DNA of 64,000 nt, taken from Paenibacillus sp. YYML68. Its GTDB lineage: Bacteria > Bacillota > Bacilli > Paenibacillales > NBRC-103111. The stretch lies in NCBI RefSeq assembly GCF_027923405.1, contig NZ_BQYI01000001.1, positions 3,016,501 through 3,080,500 on the forward strand. Direction: 5' to 3'. The notes below the pieces were generated by a model. It worked only from the letters and a program-made list of their open reading frames with translations. It did no database searches and was not told where the DNA came from. Below are positions 24,620 through 33,826 of this stretch, in pieces. How positions within the stretch are numbered: the stretch's first letter is position 1; the number at the start of each line of letters is the position of its first letter. The translations under genes and the position numbers were made by a program.

Positions 24620-25558
24620 TCAACCCTTCCATTCCGCAATCCGCTCCCCGTCATGCACGTCTTCTCCCACAAACTCCTCCAGCCACTCCCGCAGCCCCGC
24701 CAGCGGACCACCGATCCGCACGCCAAGCTCGTCCTCGACGAGCCGGGCGCTGTCCACCATCGACAGCTGCGCAACAGAGACGGCCTTGCCAGGCTCGGCC
24801 TCCAGTAAGCGGCGCACAGCAGCGGCCACCTCGGCGACGTATTGCGCCTTGCGCCCCTGCAGGATCAGCTCGAACACGCCGTCTATAACGCGCACCTCGA
24901 GCTGATCGAGCGACACGTGCCGGGCTGCGGCGTAATCGCGCAGCCTGCGTAGCGTCCCCTCCACGGTGCCGGGATTCGTAAAGAGCAGCAGCTGCGGCCC
25001 GCTTATACGTACGAGGCTGTTGAACAACAGCTCGTCCAGCAGCACGACAGGCACCGGACACCGCGCCTGCTCGTCCGCAAGCAGTGCCGCATACGCCGTA
25101 CACGTGACGAGCACCGCGTCCACGCCTGTCTGCACGATCCACCGCAGCTGCTCTGCCGCCTTCACCCTCGCTTGCTCCATCGTGAATGGAGCGTCCAGGG
25201 CAGGCGGCAGCATCGCTCCACCAGCCTGTGCCTCCACCGCACTCATCGACGCGCCGCCACAAGTCTGCGCCTCTACTACGTCCGCCGCCCCGGCTTTACT
25301 GGCCACCGCTTCCACTCCGCCCGCCGCCCTTGCACCGCTCGGACCGCCCGAGCCGCAGCCGCGGCCTCGCACTCCACCAGCCCCCGCCTCCAGCCTGCCA
25401 AGCAGACCGATCAGCCCCGGCTCGACGAAGTGAACGAGCTCGAATCGCTCTGCCGGGACAGCCGCCTCCATATACGCAATATTCGAGTAATGCGCGTGCA
25501 AACAGCCGAGCTTCATACGCCCACTACGCCCACTACGCCCACCATGCCCTCCGCTCAT
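24620..25558 (-). CDS. Aspartate/glutamate racemase-like protein
   Basis: 312 residues with an Asp/Glu/hydantoin racemase-like fold: first Cys-containing strand MKLGCLHAHYSNIAY, ELVHFVEPGLIG, then VDAVLVTCTAYAALL, which holds the expected second Cys-Thr. A Gly/Ala/Arg-rich stretch of about 60 residues (~70-130) interrupts the domain. Start ATG 25558 is supported by GGAGG seven bases upstream. The first codons contain a 9-bp tandem repeat encoding GRS-GRS-GR just before the conserved MKLG. A start at that inner Met is the alternative. Substrate unknown. Confidence 0.7.
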   Translation of the reverse strand: MSGGHGGRSGRSGRMKLGCLHAHYSNIAYMEAAVPAERFELVHFVEPGLIGLLGRLEAGAGGVRGRGCGSGGPSGARAAGGVEAVASKAGAADVVEAQTCGGASMSAVEAQAGGAMLPPALDAPFTMEQARVKAAEQLRWIVQTGVDAVLVTCTAYAALLADEQARCPVPVVLLDELLFNSLVRISGPQLLLFTNPGTVEGTLRRLRDYAAARHVSLDQLEVRVIDGVFELILQGRKAQYVAEVAAAVRRLLEAEPGKAVSVAQLSMVDSARLVEDELGVRIGGPLAGLREWLEEFVGEDVHDGERIAEWKG

Positions 25559-25701
25559 GAGCTTACCTCCGAATCTCCGGTGTGTGTGTTGTGTGTGTCC
25601 GAGTCTCCGAGTCTGTCCACCCTTCTCCCCGCCTCGCCCGCTTCCCCGAGCGATCCCGCCGCTCATCGGCTCACCCCAAGCTCCGCCGCCATCCACAGCC
25701 T

Positions 25702-26268
25702 CTACCTCACAGCCGCCCCCTGCGGCGGCGTATAGGCCGCGAGCCGCTCCAGCAGCCGCGCAGGGTCGGACTCGACGAGGAACAGGCTCAGACTCGTCTC
25801 GCGCATGAAGCCCTCGCGCACCGTATGGCGCAGCAGCTCCAGCAGCGGCTCGTAGAAGCCGCGCACGTTCAACAGGCCGATCGGCTTCGCATGGATGCCG
25901 ATCTGCGACCAGCACGCCGCCTCGAACAGCTCCTCGTACGTGCCGAGGCCGCCCGGCATCGCGATGAACGCGTCGGACAGGCTCGCCATCATCGCCTTGC
26001 GCTCGTGCATCCCCTCCACCTCATGGAACTCGGTGAGGCTCATGTGCGCGATCTCGCGGCGGAACAGCCCGCGCGGCATGACGCCGATCGCCCGGCCTCC
26101 TGCGGCCAGCGCAGCATCCGCGACGCTGCCCATCAGGCCTAGGCTCGCGCCGCCGTACACCAGCTCGCAGCCGCGAGCGGCAATCGCCTCGCCTAGCTGT
26201 ACAGCCGCCGCGTTATAGTGCTCATGATTGCCCGGATTCGACCCGGTAAACACGCATACTCGCTTCAT
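25702..26268 (-). CDS. LOG-family (TIGR00730) nucleotide phosphoribohydrolase
   Basis: Rossmann-fold enzyme of 188 residues. It has the family signature MPGGLGTYEELFE (PGGxGTxxE, residues ~98-110) and the upstream GGASLGLMG and ERKAMM segments. LOG proteins hydrolyse N6-substituted or plain AMP to base and ribose 5-phosphate. Length is typical. ATG 26268 lies downstream of AGGAGAGGG. Its start faces the beta-helix gene stop with a 60-bp gap; no functional link is evident. Confidence 0.88.
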   Translation of the reverse strand: MKRVCVFTGSNPGNHEHYNAAAVQLGEAIAARGCELVYGGASLGLMGSVADAALAAGGRAIGVMPRGLFRREIAHMSLTEFHEVEGMHERKAMMASLSDAFIAMPGGLGTYEELFEAACWSQIGIHAKPIGLLNVRGFYEPLLELLRHTVREGFMRETSLSLFLVESDPARLLERLAAYTPPQGAAVR

Positions 26269-26328
26269 CTATCTCATTCTCCCTCTCCTGAACGCCATCT
26301 CCAACACGGCCTAAGCGCTAGACCCACT

Positions 26329-27684
26329 TCAGAACCCGCTCCGCACCGTTCCCTTGCCCTTATCCACGATAGCCTCACCGTTACCCGCTCCGCCGTTGCC
26401 GAACACCGCATTGTCCGCGCAGCGGGCCGTCGCCACCCGAATGCCCGCCTCCGTGCAGCGGAACAGCGTGTTGCCCGTCACGACGTTATCGCGCGTCATC
26501 GAGCCGCCCTTCTCGCCAGACGTCGTCAGCTCGATGCCGACACCTATCCGACGCACGTCGTTGCCGCTCACCCGGTTCGCATCGCTGTTCACAAGCTCGA
26601 TGCCGATCGGGCTATCGTCCAGCTTGTTGCCGTCGATCACGTTGCCCGCCAGCCGCTCCGTCTCCGCCGCAGCGTCGCCCTCCAGCCGAATAGCCGCAGC
26701 AGCGGCACGCGACACCGCATTGCCCGCCACGACGCTGTCTGTGCAGTAATAGCGCACCAGAATGCCGTGCTTGCAGCTAGACTCACCCTTGCCGAGGCCG
26801 GACGCCCGCACCGTATTGCCCTCGATCCGCAAGTACGCGCACCGCTTCAGCGGCGACGACACCGTCACGAGCGTATCGTTGCACAGCTCCGCCTCATTGC
26901 CTGCGATCGTCGAATACGAGCAGCCGGCCGCCGCGTAGATGCACGCCTTCTCCAGCTTGCGGAAGCGGTTGCCGCGAACCTCGAGCTGCTCGCCCCCTTC
27001 CATATACACGCCGTGCCCGTGGTACGGGTTGTCCGACGTGAACAGCGTAGAGAACGTGCTGTCCGTTACCGACACGTGCCGGCAATCCTTCAGCCAGACG
27101 CCGCCCGCGATCATCTCGAACAGACAGCCGCGCACATGCGTATGCTCGCTGTCCTTCAGCTCCACCCCCCGCTCCGTCAGCTGTGAGCTGTCTGTCGACA
27201 GCGTGCCGAGCCCCTCGAAGCTGAGCGCCTCGACCGCCGCATGCTTCACCTGGTTGCCGTGTACGACAGGAATACCGATGCGCCCCAGCTTGAGCGTCGT
27301 CACCCCTGCCCCCTCACCGAGCAAGCGTACGTTCGACATCAGCACCAGACTGCTGCCGAGCGTATATTTGCCAGCCGGGATGTACACCGTGCCGCCGAAC
27401 CGACCGCGCCCTGCCGCGAAGATCGCCGTCTGAATCGCCTGCGCATCATCCTCGTGTGGGAAGCCGTTCCCCTTCGCCCCGTAGTCCTTCACATTGAACC
27501 AAGGTGCGGTCGAACCTGTCCCAAGGCCCGCGCCCGCTGCCGAAGCCGCTGATGCTTGAGCCGCGCCTGCACCGCGTTCTGCCCCAAGCGCGAAGCCGAC
27601 CGCAGCCGTCCCCATGGCCGCCAGCAGCTTACGCCGCGACCACCGCGGCTTGTCCGAATTCGTCGAATGCGTCGTCATGTCCAT
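26329..27684 (-). CDS. Tat-exported right-handed beta-helix (pectate-lyase-like) protein
   Basis: 451 residues. Twin-arginine signal WSRRKLLAAMG (residues ~15-25) followed by an Ala/Gly-rich segment. The mature N-terminus WFNVKDYGAKGNG...DDAQAIQTAI is the entry of a pectate-lyase-3-like superfamily fold. The remainder consists of parallel beta-helix repeats (VSGNDVRRIG, VTGNTLFRC). Probably a polysaccharide lyase, epimerase or surface glycan-binding protein; catalytic residues cannot be assigned. Starts at 27684 and 27678 are both possible; GGGAGGAG suits the second slightly better. Confidence 0.8.
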   Translation of the reverse strand: MDMTTHSTNSDKPRWSRRKLLAAMGTAAVGFALGAERGAGAAQASAASAAGAGLGTGSTAPWFNVKDYGAKGNGFPHEDDAQAIQTAIFAAGRGRFGGTVYIPAGKYTLGSSLVLMSNVRLLGEGAGVTTLKLGRIGIPVVHGNQVKHAAVEALSFEGLGTLSTDSSQLTERGVELKDSEHTHVRGCLFEMIAGGVWLKDCRHVSVTDSTFSTLFTSDNPYHGHGVYMEGGEQLEVRGNRFRKLEKACIYAAAGCSYSTIAGNEAELCNDTLVTVSSPLKRCAYLRIEGNTVRASGLGKGESSCKHGILVRYYCTDSVVAGNAVSRAAAAAIRLEGDAAAETERLAGNVIDGNKLDDSPIGIELVNSDANRVSGNDVRRIGVGIELTTSGEKGGSMTRDNVVTGNTLFRCTEAGIRVATARCADNAVFGNGGAGNGEAIVDKGKGTVRSGF

Positions 27685-27765
27685 TTCTCCTCCCAGCCCA
27701 CTGTTATGTATGCTAAATTATAGACCGATCCGACAGATGCTGACAATCCATACGTAAGAAAAAAA

Positions 27766-27792
27766 ACCATGCTCGCCTCAGCGAAACATGGT
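27766..27792 (-). terminator. Terminator overlapping the spoVIF stop
   Basis: ACCATG...CGC-TGAG-GCG...CATGGT followed by TTTTTTTTC on the minus strand. The stop codon TGA lies in the loop. Confidence 0.85.
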
Positions 27793-28065
27793 CCACAGCT
27801 TAATCAGATGAAACGTATTGTTCGGATCGATCTTCTGCGAGATCACGAAGCTGACCAGATGCTCCGCCTGCTGGTCGCTGACCTTCTCCCCGAGCGCCTT
27901 CGTCAGCATCGCGACAAAGCGGCGAACCTTCGTCCGGTCCTGCAAATCCGCCTTCGTCACGCCCTGCAAAATCATCTTCACCCGTTCCTTCGTCTCCGAA
28001 TGCTTCATCTTCTGCTTGATGCGCTCCACCTGAACGGGATCAAAGCCGTGTTTGGAATAACTCAT
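27778..28065 (-). CDS. spoVIF: Stage VI sporulation protein F
   Basis: A 95-residue protein that matches the SpoVIF (YjcC) family by size and pattern: MSYSKHGFDP start, KMILQGVTKADLQDRTKVRR and QAEHLVSFVISQKIDPNN. SpoVIF is needed for spore coat assembly late in the mother cell in B. subtilis. ATG 28065 has GGGAGGTG six bases upstream. A sigma-K-like promoter lies 40-75 bases upstream, in agreement with late expression known for the family. Confidence 0.78.
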   Translation of the reverse strand: MSYSKHGFDPVQVERIKQKMKHSETKERVKMILQGVTKADLQDRTKVRRFVAMLTKALGEKVSDQQAEHLVSFVISQKIDPNNTFHLIKLWTMFR

Positions 28066-28107
28066 GCCGAGCACCTCCCGCAATGCTTCTGTTCATAGAC
28101 TCATTCC

Positions 28108-28139
28108 TAGTCTATGATGGAGGGCTTGGTCATGTGTCC
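28108..28139 (-). promoter_or_regulatory. Sigma-K-like promoter of spoVIF within an inverted repeat
   Basis: CATAGACTA (28108-28116) fits CATAnnnTA. Seventeen bases upstream is GGACAC (28134-28139), containing the ACnC-type -35. The -10 is also one arm of CATAGACT-n7-AGTCTATG (28094-28116), which may be a regulator site. Confidence 0.5.
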
Positions 28140-28165
28140 CTTTTTTGTAATAATCGAATGAAGAA

Positions 28166-30223
28166 TTAGTCCAGCATCTCGTTGTCCAACACATGCTCGC
28201 GCTGCAAATAGCTCCGCAGCGGCGCGTAGACGGCTCCCGTCCAGAAGTCCGTGCCTCGTACAAGCTCAGCCGCATCGTCGCGCGCCTGCTCCATCACCTC
28301 GAAGTCCGTCACCATATCTGCGAGACGGAAGTCAGGCACGCCGCTCTGCTTCGTGCCGAAGAAGTCGCCCGGACCGCGCAGCTCCAGGTCCCGCCTAGCG
28401 ATCTCGAAGCCGTCGTTCGTATCCGTCATCGCCTTCATCCGCTCCTTGCCGACCTCATTCTTCGGATCGGCGATCAGGACGCAGTACGACTGGTGCTCGC
28501 CCCGTCCGACGCGCCCGCGCAGCTGATGCAGCTGCGACAGGCCGAACCGGTCCGCGTCGTACACGATCATGAGCGTCGAGTTCGGCACGTCGACGCCGAC
28601 CTCGATTACCGTCGTCGAGACGAGCACGTGGACGCGGCCTTCGCTGAATTCGCGCATCATCTCATCCTTCTCGGACGCGCTCATCCGCCCGTGCAGCAGC
28701 CCGACGCGGTACGCCGGGAAGGCGAACTGCAGCTGCGCATGCACATCGATCGCATTCTGCACGTCGAGCTTCTCCGACTCCTCAATGAGCGGGCAGATGA
28801 CGTACGCCTGTCGCCCGGCATCGACCTCGCGCCGAATGAAGCCGAGCACCCGCTCCAGCATCGAATGCGGTACTGCGTACGTCTTGATCGGCTTGCGCCC
28901 CTTCGGCAGCTCCCGCAGCGTCGAGACGTCGAGATCGCCGAATGCTGTAATGGCGAGCGTGCGCGGAATCGGCGTCGCCGTCATCGTCAGCACGTCCGGG
29001 TTCATCCCCTTGCGCCGTAAAATGCTGCGCTGGTTGACGCCGAACCGGTGCTGCTCGTCCGTCACGACGAGCCCGAGCTGACGGAAGTAGACGTCTTCCT
29101 GAATCAAGGCGTGCGTCCCGACGACGACGTCGACGAGCCCAAGCTGCATCGAGCCGAGCACATCGCGCCGCTGGCGGTCGGTCAAGCTGCCCGTAAGCAG
29201 CGCCGTCTGAATACCGTATGGCTCGAACAGCCGTTCGAGTGAGCGCTTATGCTGCTCGGCGAGAATTTCCGTCGGCACCATCAACGCCCCCTGGTAGCCC
29301 GCCTTCACGACGGCGAACAGCGAGACGGCGGCCACGATCGTCTTCCCTGCGCCGACGTCGCCCTGCAGCAGCCGATTCATGCACGCGGGCTTCTGCAGGT
29401 CCTCGAGAATTTCCGCGATGACCTTCTTCTGCGAATCGGTCAGCGTGAACGGCAAGGCGCGGACGAACGCCCGCACCGCCGGCAGATCGACCGGGTGGGC
29501 GACGCCGTCCGCCCGCTTATGGTTGACGGCGCGGTACGCCTGCATCTTGAGCTGGAACAGGAACAGCTCCTCGTATACCATGCGCCGCCGCGCCCGCTGC
29601 CCGTCTGCGACGCTCGCAGGCATATGGAGCAGCGCGATCGCCTGCTTGCGCGGCAGCAGGCTGTACTTGCGCAGCAGCTCAGACGGCAGCACCTCGGGGA
29701 TGAGCTCGCCGAACTGAAGCAGCGCCTGCTTCATCGTTTGGCGAAGCCATTTTTGCGTGAGCGAGCCTGAGACGGAATAGACGGGCTGCAGCGTCCCTGT
29801 CTGCGAGGCGCTCTGCCCCGGCAGCTCTACCTCCGTCACCGTCAGCTGCTGACGCTTCTGATCCCACTTGCCCGTCATGATGATGTCACTGCCTGCGATC
29901 AGCTTGTCCTTAATATAGTGCCGGTTGAACCATACCGCCGTAATGAACCACCGATCGCCGGCCACCAGCTTGCACGTCAGACGAGACTTCGTGCGGCCGT
30001 ACATCTGCAGCTGCGGAATGCCGACGACCTTAGCCTCGACCGTAATGCGGTCGCCGTCCTTCACTTCGCTTAAGTCCCGGAGCGTGTAGTCCTCGTAGCG
30101 GAACGGATAATAGTCAAAGAGCTGCCCGACGCTCGTCACCCCAAGCGCGTGCAGCTCCTCGAGCTTCTTCCCCTTCACGCCGACGACCTGCTGCACCGGA
30201 ACGGTGTACACATCGATCGACAT
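28166..30223 (-). CDS. recG: ATP-dependent DNA helicase RecG
   Basis: Branch-migration helicase, 685 residues. It has an N-terminal OB-fold wedge domain (~residues 60-150), Walker A GDVGAGKT (~290), DEQHRFG motif II, TATPIPRTLAI motif III, and C-terminal motifs ending in HQLRGRVGRG. The start is ATG 30223 rather than GTG 30229, because AGGAG is nine bases before it. It lies 12 bases after the degV stop. Placed downstream of fakA and degV, roughly as in other Bacillales. Confidence 0.97.
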   Translation of the reverse strand: MSIDVYTVPVQQVVGVKGKKLEELHALGVTSVGQLFDYYPFRYEDYTLRDLSEVKDGDRITVEAKVVGIPQLQMYGRTKSRLTCKLVAGDRWFITAVWFNRHYIKDKLIAGSDIIMTGKWDQKRQQLTVTEVELPGQSASQTGTLQPVYSVSGSLTQKWLRQTMKQALLQFGELIPEVLPSELLRKYSLLPRKQAIALLHMPASVADGQRARRRMVYEELFLFQLKMQAYRAVNHKRADGVAHPVDLPAVRAFVRALPFTLTDSQKKVIAEILEDLQKPACMNRLLQGDVGAGKTIVAAVSLFAVVKAGYQGALMVPTEILAEQHKRSLERLFEPYGIQTALLTGSLTDRQRRDVLGSMQLGLVDVVVGTHALIQEDVYFRQLGLVVTDEQHRFGVNQRSILRRKGMNPDVLTMTATPIPRTLAITAFGDLDVSTLRELPKGRKPIKTYAVPHSMLERVLGFIRREVDAGRQAYVICPLIEESEKLDVQNAIDVHAQLQFAFPAYRVGLLHGRMSASEKDEMMREFSEGRVHVLVSTTVIEVGVDVPNSTLMIVYDADRFGLSQLHQLRGRVGRGEHQSYCVLIADPKNEVGKERMKAMTDTNDGFEIARRDLELRGPGDFFGTKQSGVPDFRLADMVTDFEVMEQARDDAAELVRGTDFWTGAVYAPLRSYLQREHVLDNEMLD

Positions 30224-30235
30224 TCTCACTCACTC

Positions 30236-31087
30236 CTAAGCCGGATAAGCGAATACCGCGATCGTCCCAGGGCCGACATGAGCGCCGACAACAGAGCCGA
30301 TCTGCGTATACGAGACGCTCTTCACCTGGAAGGCCGCTTCCAGCTGTGCCTGCAGCTCGCTCACATCGCTCTTGTTCTTCGTATAGCCGAACACGAGATG
30401 GACTGGCGTATCCGCGAAGTCTTGCTTCAGCAGCTCGCCGATGCGGCTGAGCGCCTTCTTCGTGCCGCGCACCTTATCGACGGAATAGACAAGACCCTCC
30501 TCGCTGATCGAGAGAATCGGCTTAATGTTGAGCAACGAGCCGACGAGCGCCGCCGCCTTCCCGATGCGGCCGCCCTTCTGCAAATATTCCAGCGTGTCCA
30601 CCATGAAGTACACCTGCTTGCGCTGGCGCAGCTCCTCCACGAGCTGGACGATCTCCTCCTTGCTCTTGCCTTGACGCGCTGCCTCGGCAGCCGCGACGAC
30701 GAGCAGACCGAAGCCGTACGAGGCGGACTTCGTGTCGATGAGGGTCACGTCAGCCGAATCCTCGACCATCGTGCGCGCAATTTGCGCCGATTGGTACGTT
30801 CCGCTGAACGCCGAGGACAGGTGAATCGAGAGGATGGACGCGCCATCCGGCTCGCTCAGTCTTCTATACACCTCGACGAATTCAGCCGGGGACGGCTGCG
30901 ACGTCGTGGGCAGTGCAGGTGACTGCGCCAGCTTATCGTAGAACGTGTCTGCCGTAATATCGACGGCGTCGCGCAGCGATTCGGAGCCGAACAACACCTT
31001 AAGCGGCACCATCTCGATGCCTAGCGCCTCCCGCAGCTCCGCCGGAATGTCGGACGTGCTGTCGGTCACGATACGAACTTGGCTCAT
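30236..31087 (-). CDS. DegV family fatty-acid-binding protein
   Basis: 283 residues with the DegV opening RIVTDSTSDIP, the TTSQPSP and SGTYQSA segments that bind the carboxylate of a fatty acid, and RIGKAAALVGSLLNIKPIL. DegV/FakB proteins hold the fatty acid while FakA phosphorylates it. fakA lies directly upstream (58 bases), which supports this pairing. GGGAGGG precedes ATG 31087. Confidence 0.93.
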   Translation of the reverse strand: MSQVRIVTDSTSDIPAELREALGIEMVPLKVLFGSESLRDAVDITADTFYDKLAQSPALPTTSQPSPAEFVEVYRRLSEPDGASILSIHLSSAFSGTYQSAQIARTMVEDSADVTLIDTKSASYGFGLLVVAAAEAARQGKSKEEIVQLVEELRQRKQVYFMVDTLEYLQKGGRIGKAAALVGSLLNIKPILSISEEGLVYSVDKVRGTKKALSRIGELLKQDFADTPVHLVFGYTKNKSDVSELQAQLEAAFQVKSVSYTQIGSVVGAHVGPGTIAVFAYPA

Positions 31088-31145
31088 CGGAAGCCCTCCC
31101 TATATACAGATTAGACAACCATGCCGCTAGCGCGGCCAGCACTCG

Positions 31146-32975
31146 CTATTCAGCCGAAATAATATAATAGTACAGCGGCTGCCCGCCTTCATGCACTTCC
31201 ACTTCCACATCGGGATGCGCCTCTTCGACGTACGCGGACAGCTGCTGCGTCACATCGTCCGACGCCTCCGCTCCGGTGTACAGCGTCAAGATCTCCGCCC
31301 CGTCCGCCAGCAGGCTGTCGATCAGCGTCTGGCATGAAGCGGTCAGATCCGGTCCTGAAGCGACGATGCGGCTGTTATGAATACAGATGTAATCGCCCTG
31401 CTTAATGTCGATGCCGTCCATCTGCGTATCGCGCACCGCGTACGTCACCTGACCGGCCTGCACCTGCTGCAGCGCCTGGCGCATCTGCTCGTCATTCTCG
31501 TCCGGCTCGGCGCCCTCCTGGAAGGCGATGACAGCTGTAATGCCTTGCGGAATCGACTTGCTCGGAATGACGATCACCTGCTTGTCATCAACAAGCTCGA
31601 CGGCCTGCTGTGCGGCCATAATGATGTTCGAGTTGTTCGGGAGCACGAACACGGTACGTGCAGCCACCTCGGAGATCGCCTTCACAATGTCCTCCGTGCT
31701 CGGATTCATCGTCTGGCCTCCGTGCAGCACACGGTCAACGCCAAGGCTGGTGAAGATGCCAGTCAGCCCTTCGCCGGCCGATACCGCTACGAAGCCGTAT
31801 CGCTTCAGCTCCTGCTCTGGAGCCACAGCAGCCGAGCCGCTCACCTGATCCATACCGCCAGTCTCCTCTACCGCAGCTTCTGCCGCATAGGGTGCAGCTG
31901 CGTAGCCTTGACTATGATCCATCTCAAGGATGTGGGTATGTTGGTCGCGCATATTCTCAATCTTGATCCGGCTAAGCTCCCCATACTTCTGCGCATGGTT
32001 CATGACCATTCCCGGATATTCCGCATGAATGTGTACCTTCACGAGGTCGTCATCCGCCACGACCAGCAGCGAGTCGCCATGCGCCGACAGCTCCTCGCGG
32101 AACTGCAGCTCATTGAACGGAAGCGCAGCCGTCTTCTCTGGATTGAGCGTCACCATGAACTCCGTACAGTAGCCGTATTCAATGTCCTCCGTAGCCAGAT
32201 GCGCCTGCGCGCTGCGCGGCTCATGGCCACCGTGGACGGTCACACCCTGCGCCCTCTGTTGTTGCACAGGCTCCAGCAGCTCGTCAATCGGCTGTACCGC
32301 GCCGAAGGCGATATACGGCATATCCGCAGGCGTCTCGAACTCAAGGCCCGCTTCGTCGTCCATCGCCGCCTTGAAGCCCTCGTAGATGAGCATCAAGCCT
32401 TGGCCGCCGGAATCAACGACGCCGACCTGCTTGAGCACCGGCAGCATGTCCGGTGTACGGTTGAGTGTATCCTGACCAGCACGCAGCAGTTCCGCCATCA
32501 CCTGCATGATGTCCTTCTGCCGCTTGGCGGTCGTCACGGCCTGCTTGGCCGACTCCTTCGCCACGGTCAGAATTGTGCCCTCCACCGGCTTCACGACCGC
32601 CTTGTAGGCCATGTCGACGCCGTTCTGGAACGCAGCAGCTACCTGCTCAGCATTCGCTGCAGGAAGGTCCGTGACCGCCTTGGCGAAGCCGCGGAACAGC
32701 TGGGACAGTATGACGCCCGAGTTGCCGCGAGCGCCCATCAGGAGCCCCTTCGCGAGCGCCTCCGCCGCCTTGCCGAGATGCTCGGACGGCTTGCGTCGAA
32801 GCTCCTCGACACCGGAGGTCAGCGTTAGATTCATATTAGTGCCTGTATCCCCATCGGGAACAGGGAACACGTTCAAGGCGTTCACCCGGTCAACGTTCTG
32901 CTTCAGCCGGAGCGCCCCAGCCTCCACCATCCGGATAAAATCGTATCCATTCCATTCGATAAAGCGCTTACTCAA
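31146..32975 (-). CDS. fakA: Fatty acid kinase FakA (DAK2/DegV-like, YloV)
   Basis: ATP-binding subunit that phosphorylates FakB-bound fatty acids to acyl phosphates. 609 residues: N-terminal DhaL/DAK2 domain with ALNVFPVPDGDTGTNMNLT and GARGNSGVILSQ, a middle domain, and a C-terminal DegV-like region. I choose TTG 32975 (ten bases after AAGGGG) because this gives the usual family N-terminus; the ATG nine bases upstream is only two bases from the site. It follows yloU, as in B. subtilis. Confidence 0.93.
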   Translation of the reverse strand: MSKRFIEWNGYDFIRMVEAGALRLKQNVDRVNALNVFPVPDGDTGTNMNLTLTSGVEELRRKPSEHLGKAAEALAKGLLMGARGNSGVILSQLFRGFAKAVTDLPAANAEQVAAAFQNGVDMAYKAVVKPVEGTILTVAKESAKQAVTTAKRQKDIMQVMAELLRAGQDTLNRTPDMLPVLKQVGVVDSGGQGLMLIYEGFKAAMDDEAGLEFETPADMPYIAFGAVQPIDELLEPVQQQRAQGVTVHGGHEPRSAQAHLATEDIEYGYCTEFMVTLNPEKTAALPFNELQFREELSAHGDSLLVVADDDLVKVHIHAEYPGMVMNHAQKYGELSRIKIENMRDQHTHILEMDHSQGYAAAPYAAEAAVEETGGMDQVSGSAAVAPEQELKRYGFVAVSAGEGLTGIFTSLGVDRVLHGGQTMNPSTEDIVKAISEVAARTVFVLPNNSNIIMAAQQAVELVDDKQVIVIPSKSIPQGITAVIAFQEGAEPDENDEQMRQALQQVQAGQVTYAVRDTQMDGIDIKQGDYICIHNSRIVASGPDLTASCQTLIDSLLADGAEILTLYTGAEASDDVTQQLSAYVEEAHPDVEVEVHEGGQPLYYYIISAE

Positions 32976-33059
32976 AAAGACCATTCCCCTTCCTGCTCCA
33001 TGCCAGCGCCCGGTACCCGGGCGCACTCGCTGCCGCAGCCTTTATGTATTGCTGTTGGA

Positions 33060-33422
33060 TTACTGTGCAATCCGCACACCCTGAACAAAGATGTTGACCG
33101 TCTCCACCTGAAGACCTGCCACCTCGCGGAGTACATATTTCACCTTCGTCTGCACATTGTGGGCGACGACCGAAATTTTCGTGCCATAGCTCACAACAAT
33201 ATATAGATCAATGGCCAGTATGCCGTTCTCATCGCGATGAATCTCAATGCCCCGGCTTAAGTTTTCTTTACGGAGAAGCTCAGCGATCCCGTCCTTCAGC
33301 TGATTGCGCGAGGCCATGCCGACCAAGCCGTAGCAATCCAATGCCGCCGAACCGGTAATTGCCGCTACAACCGCCTCTGTTACAAAAATTTTCCCATAAG
33401 GTGAAGCCATCTCGATAGCCAT
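33060..33422 (-). CDS. yloU: Asp23/Gls24 family protein (YloU)
   Basis: 120 residues covering a single Asp23/Gls24 domain (GKIFVTEAVVAAITGSAAL; NGILAIDLYIVVSYGTKI). It is usually cotranscribed with fakA and is linked to envelope stress or to FakA function. AAAGGAG lies ten bases before ATG 33422. Divergent from rpmB, exactly as in other Bacillales. Confidence 0.92.
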   Translation of the reverse strand: MAIEMASPYGKIFVTEAVVAAITGSAALDCYGLVGMASRNQLKDGIAELLRKENLSRGIEIHRDENGILAIDLYIVVSYGTKISVVAHNVQTKVKYVLREVAGLQVETVNIFVQGVRIAQ

Positions 33423-33518
33423 CCTCAGACCGCTCCTTTAAATTGAATTGCGATGGACTACGATACATTGTACTATAACTGTCACAAGAAATAAATAAAC
33501 AGCTGCAGAACCATTGCG

Positions 33519-33547
33519 TTGACGGAATATTTTCGCTATGCTATTAT
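33519..33547 (+). promoter_or_regulatory. Sigma-A promoter of rpmB
   Basis: TTGACG (33519-33524), 17-base spacer, TATTAT (33542-33547), 47 bases before the rpmB start. Confidence 0.75.
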
Positions 33548-33594
33548 AGTTAAGTATGTTTTGGAAGCGCGATAGCTTTAAGGAGGTGTCATAG

Positions 33595-33783
33595 ATGTCC
33601 CGCAAATGTTTTATTACAGGCAAGAGCCCTCGCTCCGGTAACCATGTATCCCACGCCAACAACAAGGCGAAGCGCACATGGGGAGTGAACGTGCAGAAGG
33701 TACGCATCCTCGTGGACGGCAAGCCGCAGCGCGTTTGGGTAAGCGCTCGTGCTTTGAAATCCGGTAAAGTAACTCGCGTGTAA
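33595..33783 (+). CDS. rpmB: 50S ribosomal protein L28
   Basis: 62 residues, basic, with [16 protein letters not shown] and a C-terminal [13 protein letters not shown] single cysteine (CFITGK) is present and no zinc-binding cysteine set, so this is the zinc-independent form. AAGGAGGTG precedes the ATG. Strong promoter and terminator of its own. Confidence 0.97.
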   Translation: MSRKCFITGKSPRSGNHVSHANNKAKRTWGVNVQKVRILVDGKPQRVWVSARALKSGKVTRV

Positions 33784-33800
33784 CGCTGCGCTTGCAGACA

Positions 33801-33826
33801 AAAAGCACCTGTGCTCAGGTGCTTTT
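33801..33826 (+). terminator. Terminator of rpmB
   Basis: AAAAGCACCT-GTGCTC-AGGTGCTTTTTT, directly after the rpmB stop; the A/T arms make it usable in both directions. Confidence 0.9.

Noticed and set aside
25559..25915. Upstream extension of the racemase-like frame
   Set aside because: The extra residues are Gly/Ala/Arg junk overlapping the LOG-family gene; the ribosome binding site points to the ATG at 25558.
31377..32828. 483-codon plus-strand frame
   Set aside because: Antisense to fakA, without ribosome binding site or recognisable domain.
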